Source: JBAZDC01 sp041654595 (GTDB lineage: Bacteria; Pseudomonadota; Gammaproteobacteria; Burkholderiales; Burkholderiaceae_B). From it: a DNA stretch of 41,017 bases. Below the pieces are notes generated by a model. It was not told where the DNA came from. It made no database searches and saw nothing but the letters and a program-made list of their open reading frames with translations. Shown piece after piece: positions 1 to 7,589 of the stretch. The stretch is taken from contig CAZKBT010000027.1 of the NCBI GenBank assembly GCA_964551305.1, positions 1-41,017 on the forward strand, in the 5' to 3' direction. Both the position numbers and the translations under genes were made by a program. Every line of letters starts with the position of its first letter. The stretch's first letter is position 1.

Positions 1-20
1 TCGTTGGCGTCCGCAAGTAA
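1..20 (+). CDS. 3' end of an upstream gene (possibly OmpA family)
   Basis: Only the last codons are present: the frame ends V-G-V-R-K and a TAA at 18-20, followed by a strong terminator. OmpA-family outer membrane proteins often end in a short valine-rich strand with a final basic residue, and in Bordetella ompA lies just upstream of ubiG. The identity is therefore a guess from context; too little sequence is visible to prove it. Confidence 0.3.
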
Positions 21-60
21 TACCCTCGGGTAACCGCAAGCGGCGTTACACGCTACAATA

Positions 61-95
61 CAAGGGCTCCGCTCACGCGGGGCCCTTGTTCTTTT
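61..95 (+). terminator. Rho-independent terminator before ubiG
   Basis: A ten-pair stem (61-70 with 79-88, one G-T pair) has an eight-base loop and is followed by a T-rich run at 89-95. It ends transcription of the gene that stops at position 20, so ubiG needs its own promoter or read-through. Confidence 0.85.
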
Positions 96-171
96 CGGGC
101 CCGGCAGCCCCACTCTGCGCGCCCGACGGGCCGCAACGCCCTCTCCGTCCGCATTGCTCAGGATACAGGCC

Positions 172-900
172 ATGACTACTTCCTCTACTTCCCGCCCGGT
201 CGCGAACGTGGATCCGTCCGAAATCGAAAAATTCAGCGCCCTGGCCGCGCGCTGGTGGGATCCCGAAAGCGAGTTCAAGCCCCTGCATGAAATCAATCCG
301 CTGCGCTTGAATTGGATACTCGGACATGCCGGACCGCTCCATGCCAAGCGCGTCCTCGACGTGGGATGCGGCGGCGGTATCCTGACCGAAAGCCTGGCCC
401 GGGCCGGCGCGGCGGTGACGGGGATCGATCTGGCCGAGAAGTCCCTGAAAGTCGCGCGGCTGCACAGCCTGGAGTCCGGCGTGAAGGTCGACTACCGCCA
501 CGTCAGCGTGGAAGACCTGGCGCAGGAACAGGCAGGCCAGTACGACGTGGTGACCTGCATGGAAATGCTCGAGCACGTGCCGGACCCGGGATCCATCGTG
601 CAAGCGTGCGCGAAACTGGCAAAGCTAGGCGGCTGGGTGTTCTTCTCGACACTGAATCGCAACATGAAGTCCTTTCTTTTCGCCATCGTGGGTGCGGAGT
701 ACGTGTTGCGGATGTTGCCGCAAGGCACGCATGCCTACGAGAACTTCATCAAGCCCAGCGAACTGACGGCCGCGACCCGGCGCGCCGGCCTGTCCGACGT
801 CGAGCTCAAAGGGCTGGAATACAACCCGCTGACCAAGCTATACAAGCTTTCCAACGATGCCTCGGTCAACTACCTGCTGGCCACGCGCCGGGAAAACTAG
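172..900 (+). CDS. ubiG: Ubiquinone biosynthesis O-methyltransferase UbiG
   Basis: This 242-residue protein is the S-adenosylmethionine-dependent methyltransferase that carries out both O-methylation steps of ubiquinone synthesis. The N-terminal segment with EIEKFSALAARWWDP is a UbiG signature. The SAM-binding glycine motif VLDVGCGGGILTESLA follows at about residues 62-77, and a later motif reads CMEMLEHVPDP. Length agrees with the family. The ATG at 172 is preferred over a TTG at 154 because the UbiG alignment begins there and AGGATACAGG precedes it. The gene is followed 19 bases later by gph, as in Bordetella, so the two are probably co-transcribed. It acts in the cytoplasm or at the inner face of the membrane. 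Confidence 0.96.
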   Translation: MTTSSTSRPVANVDPSEIEKFSALAARWWDPESEFKPLHEINPLRLNWILGHAGPLHAKRVLDVGCGGGILTESLARAGAAVTGIDLAEKSLKVARLHSLESGVKVDYRHVSVEDLAQEQAGQYDVVTCMEMLEHVPDPGSIVQACAKLAKLGGWVFFSTLNRNMKSFLFAIVGAEYVLRMLPQGTHAYENFIKPSELTAATRRAGLSDVELKGLEYNPLTKLYKLSNDASVNYLLATRREN

Positions 901-919
901 GATTTTTTTCGTTCGCCTC

Positions 920-1588
920 ATGTCCAAACTGGTACTTTTCGATTTCGACGGCACGTTGGCCGACACCGCTCCCGATCTGGCCGCCGCCGCCAACCAGCAG
1001 CGCGCGCGCCGAGGGCTGGCCCCACTGCCGCACGAGGCCTTGCGCCCCTTCGCCTCGCATGGCGCGCGCGGATTGCTGAAGCAAGCCCTGGACATCACCC
1101 CCGACCACGCGGACTACGAAGTCCACCGGCTGCAGTTCCTGGAGGACTACCGACGGGACATGTTCTCTCGAACCGCCTTGTTCCCAGGCATACGCGAGCT
1201 GCTGGCCACGTTGACCGGCCATGGCTATGCATGGGGTATCGTGACCAACAAAATGCAATCGCTGGCCTTGCCCATCATCGCGCATCTGGAATTGGCCGAG
1301 GAATGCGCGGTCGCGGTAGGAGGCGATACCACGCCCCACGCCAAGCCGCATCCCGCGCCGCTGCTGTATGCGGCGGAGAAAGCCGGCTTCCGCCCCGCTG
1401 AATGCGTCTACATAGGCGATGACGAGCGCGACATCATCGCCGGAAAAGCAGCCGGCATGGCGACGATCATCGCCGCCTATGGATACTGCGGACAAGACAC
1501 GCTCCTGAGCGACTGGCAAGCGGACGACATCGCCTACGCTCCGGACGATATATGGCCCGCAGTTCAGAAATGGGCGGGCAAGGCCTGA
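920..1588 (+). CDS. gph: Phosphoglycolate phosphatase (HAD superfamily)
   Basis: The 222-residue protein is a HAD hydrolase of the phosphoglycolate phosphatase type, which removes 2-phosphoglycolate formed during DNA repair. The nucleophile motif DFDGTLADT is at residues 8-16, the second motif (VTNK) is near residue 109, and the acidic motif YIGDDERDI is near residue 172. An alpha-helical cap lies between the first and second motifs. The ATG at 920 starts directly in front of the first beta strand; earlier in-frame codons overlap ubiG and add no conserved sequence. It follows ubiG closely and converges with the DUF883 gene. HAD substrate assignment from sequence alone is not certain, but the ubiG-gph pairing supports it. 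Confidence 0.88.
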   Translation: MSKLVLFDFDGTLADTAPDLAAAANQQRARRGLAPLPHEALRPFASHGARGLLKQALDITPDHADYEVHRLQFLEDYRRDMFSRTALFPGIRELLATLTGHGYAWGIVTNKMQSLALPIIAHLELAEECAVAVGGDTTPHAKPHPAPLLYAAEKAGFRPAECVYIGDDERDIIAGKAAGMATIIAAYGYCGQDTLLSDWQADDIAYAPDDIWPAVQKWAGKA

Positions 1589-1612
1589 CAAAAAAGCCGG
1601 TCCTTCCCGCCC
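1572..1612. terminator. Possible shared terminator hairpin between convergent genes
   Basis: GGGCGGG-C-AAGG at 1572-1583 can pair with CCTT-CCCGCCC at 1602-1612, with a single bulged C and an 18-base loop containing a run of six A. It lies at the junction of gph and the convergent DUF883 gene. No good T-run follows on the plus strand, so intrinsic termination is only moderately supported. Confidence 0.4.
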
Positions 1613-1617
1613 GCTTT

Positions 1618-1971
1618 CTAACCCCGGCGGCCGCAGCTGCTCAGGCACGCCCCCAACAGTATTCCGCCCACCATGGCCAGGACGCTCAGTTCCCACGGCC
1701 GGCGACGCGCGCATTCATCGGCGCAATCGAGCGCCGAGCGATAGATCCGCTGCGCCTCACGCCCCAGGCGCGCCGCGCGGCGCCGCCGCTGAAAAGCGGC
1801 CACCTGCCGCGCCAGCTTCTCACGCGCCGCCTCCAGCTCTTCGCCGGCCAGCGATGCGCTCGCGTGCAACAACTCCTGGACATCGTCGATCAACGCCTCG
1901 ATTTCGCCGGTGTCGTCATCCTGATCTTCGACTTTATCGTTTTCCTTGTCGCTTTCCTGTTCCTGTGCCAT
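1618..1971 (-). CDS. DUF883 family (ElaB/YqjD-like) membrane-anchored protein
   Basis: The 117-residue protein has a very acidic N terminus (EQESDKENDKVEDQDDD), a long charged amphipathic helix, and a C-terminal hydrophobic segment (about residues 94-110) followed by a short GRRG tail. This is the layout of ElaB/YqjD/DUF883 proteins. In E. coli these are stationary-phase, inner-membrane proteins that bind ribosomes. The ATG at 1971 has a good AGGAG site six bases before it. It lies downstream of the response regulator on the same strand, but has its own -24/-12 sigma-54-type promoter at 2008-2023 overlapping the regulator stop codon. The cysteines in the C-terminal helix are unusual. I infer that it belongs to the local sigma-54 set. 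Confidence 0.8.
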   Translation of the reverse strand: MAQEQESDKENDKVEDQDDDTGEIEALIDDVQELLHASASLAGEELEAAREKLARQVAAFQRRRRAARLGREAQRIYRSALDCADECARRRPWELSVLAMVGGILLGACLSSCGRRG

Positions 1972-2007
1972 AGAATGCTCCTGAAAATGAAGGTGAAAAA
2001 CGGATCC

Positions 2008-2023
2008 AGCATTTACTATGCCC
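2008..2023 (-). promoter_or_regulatory. Sigma-54-type promoter (GGGCATAGTAAATGCT)
   Basis: On the minus strand the site reads GGGCATA-GTAA-ATGCT, with the essential GG and GC separated by exactly ten bases. The GC element is about 37 bases before the DUF883 start codon. It overlaps the TAG stop of the response regulator. It matches the other GGCAT(G/A)-type boxes in this window. Confidence 0.7.
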
Positions 2024-3416
2024 GATCCGACGTCGCCAAGTTGCGACCTCTGGTATCAGGTGAAAACAAAGCCTCATCGTCCGTGGCGGCCACCGCCGCA
2101 TACGCATCCAGTCGGTTATAAAGCGTTTTCTGGCTGATACCCAGAAGCTGCGCCGTGTCCTTCCTGACGCCGCCGCATTTTTCGAGTGTCGCCATGATCA
2201 TCATGCGGTCGGCTTCGGCCAGGGTGACGCCAAGAGGCACGTGTATGTGGTGGACGCCGGACCAGCCGCCGGCATCGCCGTACGGCAACAACGTATCCGC
2301 ATCGAGCTCGTCGCCCTCGGCCAGTATGAATGCGCGCCTGACAAAGTTGCGCAACTCCCGCACGTTTCCAGGCCAATCATAGCGGGTAACAGCCGCCGAG
2401 GCAGCTTGGGAGAAATACCGATTCTGGCCGTACCGGGTATTCAGCCGCCGCAGAAAATCGTCGGCCAGCGTCGTGATGTCTTCTCTGCGCTCGCGCAAAG
2501 GAGGAAGGTTGATGGGGAACACATTGAGGCGGTAATACAAGTCCTGCCGCAAGCGCTTTTCCTGCACGGCTTGCTCGGGGTCGCGGTTGGTTGCCGCCAC
2601 GATCCTGACATCGCACTCGATTTCACGATGGGTCCCCACGCGCATCACGCAACCGCTCTCCAGCACGCGCAGCAAGCGCACCTGCAATGCCATGGGCATT
2701 TCCGTTATCTCGTCAAGAAACAGCGTGCCGCCGTCCGCGCTTTCAAAGTATCCCTTATGCTGCCGCTGCGCCCCTGTAAAGCTGCCTCGCTCGTGCCCGA
2801 ACAACTCGCTTTCTATGAGATTGGGCGAAATAGCGCCGCAGTTCACTGCCAGGAACGGCCCCGAGGCGCGTGCGCCCTGCGTATGTATGGCCCGCGCAGC
2901 CAGCTCTTTGCCCGTCCCGCTTTCCCCCGTCAGCAGCACCGTCGCGTCCGTTGCAGCCACGCGCCCGATTTGTTCGCGCACCTCTTGCATGGCCGCGCAT
3001 TGTCCAAGCATGGCCTCGTTCGGCAACGCCTCGCCGCCCTTCTCTCGCCGGCCGCGCGCGCGCGCCGATTCCGCCGCCTGCCTGAACAAGGCAGCCAATC
3101 TGTCCATGCACAAGGGCTTGCTCAGATAATCCGCAACCTTCAAGCGCAAGGCGCCGACCGCCGTCTCCACGCTGGCGTGACCCGTCATGACGGCCGCCTC
3201 GACACCCGCCGGCAATATCTTTTCCAGCATTTCCAAGCCATTGGAGTCCGGCAGGCTGAGGTCGGTCAATACCAGGTCGGGCTGTTTGCGCTCGAATTGA
3301 ATCAGGGCGTCTTTGACGCTCGGCGCTCGCGACGCGGTAAAACCGTGATCGGCAGCCACTTCGGCGACCACTTCGCAAATGGCATGGTCATCATCGACTA
3401 TCAGTACATGCGGCAT
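2016..3416 (-). CDS. NtrC-family sigma-54-dependent response regulator
   Basis: The protein has 466 residues. The receiver domain (1-120) has acidic residues D8-D10, phospho-acceptor D52 and K100. The AAA+ domain has Walker A GESGTGKE at 164-171, the sigma-54 contact loop GSFTGA at 211-216 (S in place of the commoner A), and Walker B LFLDEI at 232-237. A Fis-type helix-turn-helix ends in GISQKTLYNRL near 426-436. It should activate sigma-54 promoters when phosphorylated. The ATG at 3416 starts directly at the receiver; a longer frame to 3536 adds 40 residues without domain character. No cognate histidine kinase lies next to it. It is divergent from the activator-rpoN operon, which points to the RpoN paralogue as its sigma factor. 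Its stimulus is unknown. Confidence 0.93.
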   Translation of the reverse strand: MPHVLIVDDDHAICEVVAEVAADHGFTASRAPSVKDALIQFERKQPDLVLTDLSLPDSNGLEMLEKILPAGVEAAVMTGHASVETAVGALRLKVADYLSKPLCMDRLAALFRQAAESARARGRREKGGEALPNEAMLGQCAAMQEVREQIGRVAATDATVLLTGESGTGKELAARAIHTQGARASGPFLAVNCGAISPNLIESELFGHERGSFTGAQRQHKGYFESADGGTLFLDEITEMPMALQVRLLRVLESGCVMRVGTHREIECDVRIVAATNRDPEQAVQEKRLRQDLYYRLNVFPINLPPLRERREDITTLADDFLRRLNTRYGQNRYFSQAASAAVTRYDWPGNVRELRNFVRRAFILAEGDELDADTLLPYGDAGGWSGVHHIHVPLGVTLAEADRMMIMATLEKCGGVRKDTAQLLGISQKTLYNRLDAYAAVAATDDEALFSPDTRGRNLATSDRA

Positions 3417-3583
3417 ATGCGTGTTCCCGTCAGAGTTTGTTAAAAATTCACGCTCGCCGTCCCGCCGGATCGAGCGTTCCCGGCCTTTCTGCTCTTCAAT
3501 AAGATTAACGGCTCGACAAACGACGACGGTAACCATTCACAACCGCCAGCTTGTTGCCATCTTTCACATATGGAATCATTGCC

Positions 3584-3599
3584 CGGCATCGTTTTGGCT
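3584..3599 (+). promoter_or_regulatory. Possible sigma-54-type promoter of the activator-rpoN operon
   Basis: CGGCATCGTTTTGGCT keeps the GG-N10-GC spacing and the GGCAT half of the local boxes, but the -12 part is GGCT rather than TGCT. It lies about 57 bases before the GTG start at 3655. If it is real, the rpoN paralogue is autoregulated. It is weaker than the four best sites. Confidence 0.45.
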
Positions 3600-3654
3600 A
3601 GACTCGAACCGACTCTTTGAATTCCTTCTCCAAGGAGTAAACAGGAGCAGAATC

Positions 3655-4659
3655 GTGCAAACTGAACCTTCGCCCCGTCTACGCGCCCCGCGCCGCACCG
3701 CGCCCTTGGGCAATAGCAAGGTAACGCGCAGGTTGGCGTCTTTGTGCGAGCGCGCAGCCGCCACGTCCGAGCCGGTCTTTATCGTCGGCGAGAGCGGGAC
3801 CGGCAAGAACACGATTGCGCAATTCATCCATCAACTGAGTGCCAGGCCGGGGCCGCTCGTCACGGTCAACTGCGGCGCGATCAGCGAAACATTGACACAC
3901 TCGGAATTTTTTGGTCATGAACAAGGCAGTTTTACCGGTGCCCTGGAAACGACGGCCGGCTACTTTGAAAGCGCGGACGGCGGCACCTTGTTCCTGGACG
4001 AGCTGGCAGACATGCCGCCGGCGCTGCAAGTCCAGCTGTTGCGCACTCTGGAAACGGGTACGTTTCGCCGACTCGGCGGCACCGCCACCCGGCGCGCCGA
4101 CGTACGCCTGATCAGTGCGATGAACCGGGACCCATACGCCGCCGTCGACGAAGGTTCGCTGCGCCTGGACCTGCTTCACCGTTTGTTGACCATACCCATC
4201 GAAACACCTGCTCTGCGCAAGCGGCCCGGCGACATCGCCTTGCTGGCCCAGCATTTCGTGGACGAGCTCAACGCTTCGGGCAAGACCGCCAAGCGGCTGC
4301 CGCCGGATGCAGGCGCCACCCTGGGAAGCCACGACTGGCCGGGCAACATACGGGAACTGAGAAACTTCATACAACGCATCCATATTCTGGCCGGGGACAA
4401 TCCGGTGCTGGACGTAGGCATGCTGCGCGACGTCGCGCCTCGGAAAGCAACGCATGCGCAGCCTCTCGTCGACGGCAACGTTCTATCCGTCAAAATCGGC
4501 ACGCCGCTTGCCGACACGCAACACGCGCTGATCCATGCCACGCTTCGGCAACATCGGGGCAATAAGCGCACGACGGCTAGAGCCTTGGGCCTGAGCTTGA
4601 AAACACTGTATAACCGCCTGCACGCGGCGCGGCCCTCCGGCGACAGGGAGGCGGTATGA
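3655..4659 (+). CDS. Stand-alone sigma-54 activator (AAA+ and Fis-type HTH, no receiver)
   Basis: This is a bacterial enhancer-binding protein of 334 residues with almost no N-terminal regulatory domain (about 25 basic residues). The AAA+ domain has Walker A GESGTGKN at 45-52, GSFTGA at 91-96 and Walker B LFLDEL at 112-117. The C terminus holds a Fis-type helix-turn-helix with GLSLKTLYNRLH. GTG at 3655 is chosen because AGGAG lies seven bases before it; the longer frame upstream is not domain-like. It resembles the PspF architecture, which is regulated by a partner protein rather than by phosphorylation. It is translationally coupled (ATGA) to the rpoN paralogue and divergent from the response regulator. 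Many residues match the response regulator, so the two activators may bind related sites or form mixed oligomers; that is inference. Confidence 0.9.
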   Translation: MQTEPSPRLRAPRRTAPLGNSKVTRRLASLCERAAATSEPVFIVGESGTGKNTIAQFIHQLSARPGPLVTVNCGAISETLTHSEFFGHEQGSFTGALETTAGYFESADGGTLFLDELADMPPALQVQLLRTLETGTFRRLGGTATRRADVRLISAMNRDPYAAVDEGSLRLDLLHRLLTIPIETPALRKRPGDIALLAQHFVDELNASGKTAKRLPPDAGATLGSHDWPGNIRELRNFIQRIHILAGDNPVLDVGMLRDVAPRKATHAQPLVDGNVLSVKIGTPLADTQHALIHATLRQHRGNKRTTARALGLSLKTLYNRLHAARPSGDREAV

Positions 4660-6068
4660 ACGAACTCATGCAAGAAACGAGGCTGGGCATCCACACCACC
4701 CTCTCCCCGCGCCTGCAACAGTCCGTCAAGCTGCTGCAGATGTCGGCGCTGGAATTCTCGGCCGCTTTGCAGCAGGCCCTTGCCAGCAATCCATTTCTCG
4801 AATCGGCCGAGGAGCCCGCGCAAGAGGATCCGCAAGCAGCGCCCCTCGGCGCGCCTCCCGCCGGCACGTCCGCCGGCGAAACCGTCGTGTTGAGCGACGA
4901 CGCCTCTCCAACCGACAGCCGCGACTATCCTGGCCAGCGCTTGCAGGCCGCCCAGGAAATCCACGCGGCGCGCGCCTCTGACGGACCAACCCTTGCGCAG
5001 CATCTGTACGACGCGCTGGCCCTATCCGATGCCGACGCGCGCCTGAAATTGCTCGCCGCCTTCATCATCGATGCCATCGACGAGGACGGCTACTTGCGCA
5101 CACCGTTCGACGAATTGACCCGGCCCGGCGACATCCAGCCCCCGGCGCGCGACCAGGAATGGGAACAGGCGCTGGACATCGTACAGCGCCTGGACGCGCC
5201 CGGCATCGGCGCGCGCGCCGCCGACGAGTGCCTGCGCTTGCAGCTGGCAGCCATGGACCGCGTGGATCGCCGCAACCGGCGGCTGGCCATGGCGATCGTC
5301 CAGGATCATCTGAAATCGTTCGCGACGCATGACGATGAACTGCTCAAGCGCAAACTCGATTGCAGCGGTGATGAGTTGGCGCTGGCCGGCGACCTCATAC
5401 GCAGCCTCGATCCCAAGCCGGGCAGGCGCTATTCCTGCGTGCAGGCGCCCTACATCATTCCGGACGTCACCGTGCGGAAATGCGACGTGGGGTGGGAAGT
5501 GTGCGTCAATCGAAAAGCCATGCCCCAGGCCCGTCTTCACCAGCAGTACGCTCAAATGTATCGCCGCGCCGGAGAAAAAGGCCGCACGCCCATGGCGCGC
5601 GAGCTCCAGGAAGCGCGATGGCTGGTAAGAAGCGCCGAACAACGCTACACGACGATCGCCCGCGTCGCGCATGCGATCGTCAGCCGCCAGCTCCGTTTTT
5701 TCGACTACGGCGACGTCGCCTTGCGTCCCTTGATGCTCAAGGAAATCGCGGACCAGCTCTCTTTGCACGAGTCCACGATTTCAAGGGCGACGGCCAATAA
5801 ATACATGCTTACGCCGATGGGTATCTATGCGTTTCGCCATTTCTTTTCACGCGAGCTGGCCACGGACTTGGGAGGAAGCTGCTCGGCCCGGGCCGTGAAA
5901 TCCCGCATCAAAAGCCATATTCTCGAGGAAGATCCGCACCGCCCATTGTCGGATGTCGCCCTACGCCAAAAGCTGGCGAAGGAAGGCATCATGCTGGCTC
6001 GGCGAACCGTGGCGAAGTACCGCTCCGAACTGCGATTGGCGTGCGCCGAAGCCCGCCGGATAGCCTGA
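4656..6068 (+). CDS. rpoN: RNA polymerase sigma-54 factor (RpoN paralogue)
   Basis: The 470-residue protein has all sigma-54 regions. The glutamine-rich activator-contact region I (about 10-49) contains LSPRLQQSVKLLQMSALEF and ends ASNPFLE. A core-binding domain fills the middle. The helix-turn-helix that reads the -12 element (LSLHESTISRATANKYM) starts at about 368, and the RpoN box ARRTVAKYRSELRLA is at about 448-462. The RpoN box is intact, so it should bind -24/-12 promoters. The gene is not in the usual lptB-rpoN-hpf-ptsN setting; it overlaps a sigma-54 activator gene by ATGA and faces a second activator. This context, and the divergence of region I from the common RpoN sequence, suggest a second copy rather than the housekeeping one. 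The rest of the genome is not visible, so that remains inference. Confidence 0.92.
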   Translation: MNELMQETRLGIHTTLSPRLQQSVKLLQMSALEFSAALQQALASNPFLESAEEPAQEDPQAAPLGAPPAGTSAGETVVLSDDASPTDSRDYPGQRLQAAQEIHAARASDGPTLAQHLYDALALSDADARLKLLAAFIIDAIDEDGYLRTPFDELTRPGDIQPPARDQEWEQALDIVQRLDAPGIGARAADECLRLQLAAMDRVDRRNRRLAMAIVQDHLKSFATHDDELLKRKLDCSGDELALAGDLIRSLDPKPGRRYSCVQAPYIIPDVTVRKCDVGWEVCVNRKAMPQARLHQQYAQMYRRAGEKGRTPMARELQEARWLVRSAEQRYTTIARVAHAIVSRQLRFFDYGDVALRPLMLKEIADQLSLHESTISRATANKYMLTPMGIYAFRHFFSRELATDLGGSCSARAVKSRIKSHILEEDPHRPLSDVALRQKLAKEGIMLARRTVAKYRSELRLACAEARRIA

Positions 6069-6163
6069 ACCGTCTGTCTTCCCTTACTCGAACAAGAACG
6101 GCGTCGACCGCCTTTACGCGAACAGCGCATATTGGCGGTACACTCGCTTTATTTTGCCCATCC

Positions 6164-6703
6164 ATGGCTTTACGCGCGACTATCTACAAGGCGGAAATCC
6201 ACGTGGCCGACAACGACCGCGGCTATTACGGCACGCATGCGGTCACCGTGGCGCGCCACCCTTCCGAAACCGACGAACGCCTCATGGTCCGGCTACTGGC
6301 CTACGCGCTCTACATCGATGGCGAAGATACCGTGGCCTTCACGCGCGGGCTGAGCGAAACCGACGAGCCCGATCTGTGGCGCCGCGACTTGACGGGCGCC
6401 ATCGAACAATGGATAGAAACGGGCCTACCGGATGAACGGCGCCTGCTTAAAGCCTGCGGGCGGGCCGACGAGGTCATCGTCTTTGCTTACGGGCGCAACG
6501 TCGATGTCTGGTGGTCGGGCATTCGGAACAAACTGGGGCGAGCCCGCAATTTGAAGGTCCATGCCCTTCCCGCGGCGGCGACGCAAGCGCTCGCCGCCCT
6601 CGCCGAACGCGGCATGACGCTGCACGTCAACGTGCTGGACGGCACCGCGTGGGTGTCCAGCGCCAAAGGCGAAGCCGGCATCGAGATCGCCGCGTTGAAC
6701 TAG
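6164..6703 (+). CDS. yaeQ: YaeQ family protein
   Basis: The 179-residue protein matches YaeQ throughout. The N terminus begins MALRATIYKAEI; conserved stretches follow with HPSETDERLMVRLLAYAL and EPDLWRRD, then a C-terminal beta-rich part. Structures of YaeQ show a PD-(D/E)XK nuclease-like fold; the biological role is not established, although a link to RfaH-type suppression was proposed in enterics. The ATG at 6164 fits the family start; the longer frame from 6041 overlaps rpoN. The gene follows the rpoN paralogue at a distance of 95 bases and converges with the next gene. No clear promoter is seen in that gap. Confidence 0.88.
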   Translation: MALRATIYKAEIHVADNDRGYYGTHAVTVARHPSETDERLMVRLLAYALYIDGEDTVAFTRGLSETDEPDLWRRDLTGAIEQWIETGLPDERRLLKACGRADEVIVFAYGRNVDVWWSGIRNKLGRARNLKVHALPAAATQALAALAERGMTLHVNVLDGTAWVSSAKGEAGIEIAALN

Positions 6704-6710
6704 CCGTCCC

Positions 6711-7325
6711 TCAGATCGCTTTATTCTGCTCCTGACGCTGGCCCGGCGCGTCTATCGGCACTTGATCGGGCGGTTGCGTCGCATCGAAATCAACCCATTT
6801 TCCATCTCGCCACGTGCCGTTGGCCCGCTCGATGGATTTTCCTCCCGCCTGCTCGAGCAAGGCAATCATCTCCGCCTCGCTGGCCTTGGCGATGCGCACC
6901 GCCAGGAGCACCCCGGACAGGCGTACCTGCGCATGCTCCATATCGCTTGCAGGGCCGGTCCCGCTCTTGCCGTCACGCTTGCCCAACCCGAACGCGGCGC
7001 CGTAAAACGCGCCCACATAGGCCCCGATGCCGGCAAAAACGATCGCGGTCGCCCAATGCCAGCTCGTCATCGACACCACCCATGCCCCGAACAGCCCGAA
7101 CACGATACCGCCCAGGGCGCTGAATAGCGCCGAGCTACTGCCCCCGCCCCGCGCATGCCGGTCCACCGCGCTGTCGCCCCCGATCGGATACGTGGCATGG
7201 CGACCGCCCGGATTGACGTAAAAAATCTGTACATCTTGATCGCCCACTCCCCGGTCGAACAAGCTCTCCGCGGCGCCGGTGGCCCCGTCGAATGTATCGA
7301 ATCTGGCTGCAATGATGCGTGTCAT
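6711..7325 (-). CDS. YflT-like/glycine-zipper stress membrane protein
   Basis: The 204-residue protein starts with a ferredoxin-like domain (MTRIIAARFDTFDGATGAAESLFDRG...) of the kind found in heat-induced YflT-type proteins. A small-residue-rich pair of membrane segments follows at about residues 80-130 (GGIVFGLFGAWVV and ATAIVFAGIGAYVGAFYGAAFG), and then a second small domain ends in a WRDGKWVDF motif. Such proteins are usually annotated as stress-inducible or hypothetical in Burkholderiales; no enzyme activity is implied. The ATG at 7325 is preferred over the longer frame to 7442. A strong sigma-54-type box lies 43 bases upstream. It is divergent from the KGG-protein gene and converges with yaeQ. 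Confidence 0.65.
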   Translation of the reverse strand: MTRIIAARFDTFDGATGAAESLFDRGVGDQDVQIFYVNPGGRHATYPIGGDSAVDRHARGGGSSSALFSALGGIVFGLFGAWVVSMTSWHWATAIVFAGIGAYVGAFYGAAFGLGKRDGKSGTGPASDMEHAQVRLSGVLLAVRIAKASEAEMIALLEQAGGKSIERANGTWRDGKWVDFDATQPPDQVPIDAPGQRQEQNKAI

Positions 7326-7367
7326 GGTGGCCTCCGTATTCCTGACAAAGAAAACATCTTTGCCCGC

Positions 7368-7383
7368 AGCAAGAACCATGCCC
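7368..7383 (-). promoter_or_regulatory. Sigma-54-type promoter (GGGCATGGTTCTTGCT)
   Basis: Read on the minus strand the box is GGGCATG-GTTC-TTGCT. The canonical form is TGGCACG-N4-TTGCW, so it differs at only two positions outside the essential GG and GC. The GC element lies about 44 bases before the ATG at 7325. It is one half of a divergent pair with the box at 7515-7530. Confidence 0.78.
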
Positions 7384-7455
7384 ATCCATGGAACCCGACG
7401 CGGCCGCCAAGCCCTGCCGACCTCTTGCTCGGTAATAGCCAAAACTGCTGCTCGC

Positions 7456-7469
7456 GGAAAAATTTACCG
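7456..7469. promoter_or_regulatory. Candidate activator site GGAAAAATTTACCG (copy 1)
   Basis: This 14-base word lies between the two divergent sigma-54-type promoters, 72 bases from one and 45 from the other. Thirteen of its bases approximate a dyad, GGWAAAWTTTWCC. An identical copy is at 15329-15342. Enhancer sites for sigma-54 activators are normally dyads in this kind of position, so it is a candidate site for one of the two neighbouring activators. Confidence 0.4.
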
Positions 7470-7514
7470 ACGACGCGAGGATCGGATCCTGTGCCGCCCC
7501 GCGACATCCTAGCC

Positions 7515-7530
7515 TGGCATGCTAGCTGCT
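7515..7530 (+). promoter_or_regulatory. Sigma-54-type promoter (TGGCATGCTAGCTGCT)
   Basis: TGGCATG-CTAG-CTGCT has the exact GG-N10-GC spacing and only two differences from the canonical TGGCACG-N4-TTGCW. The GC element is about 61 bases before the ATG at 7590. It should drive the KGG-protein and SDR genes. Confidence 0.78.
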
Positions 7531-7589
7531 GTAGCCGTCATGCCTCTATTCTTTCTGAGGAAAACCACCTTGGCAAAGGAGTTTGCATC

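Noticed and set aside
6133..6148. TGGCGGTACACTCGCT before yaeQ as a sigma-54 site
   Set aside because: GG-N10-GC spacing is right, but the -24 half is poor and the predicted start is only a few bases before the ATG.
7571..7587. TGGCAAAGGAGTTTGC as another -24/-12 promoter
   Set aside because: The GG and GC are 11 bases apart instead of 10, and it overlaps the ribosome site; transcription would begin inside the gene.
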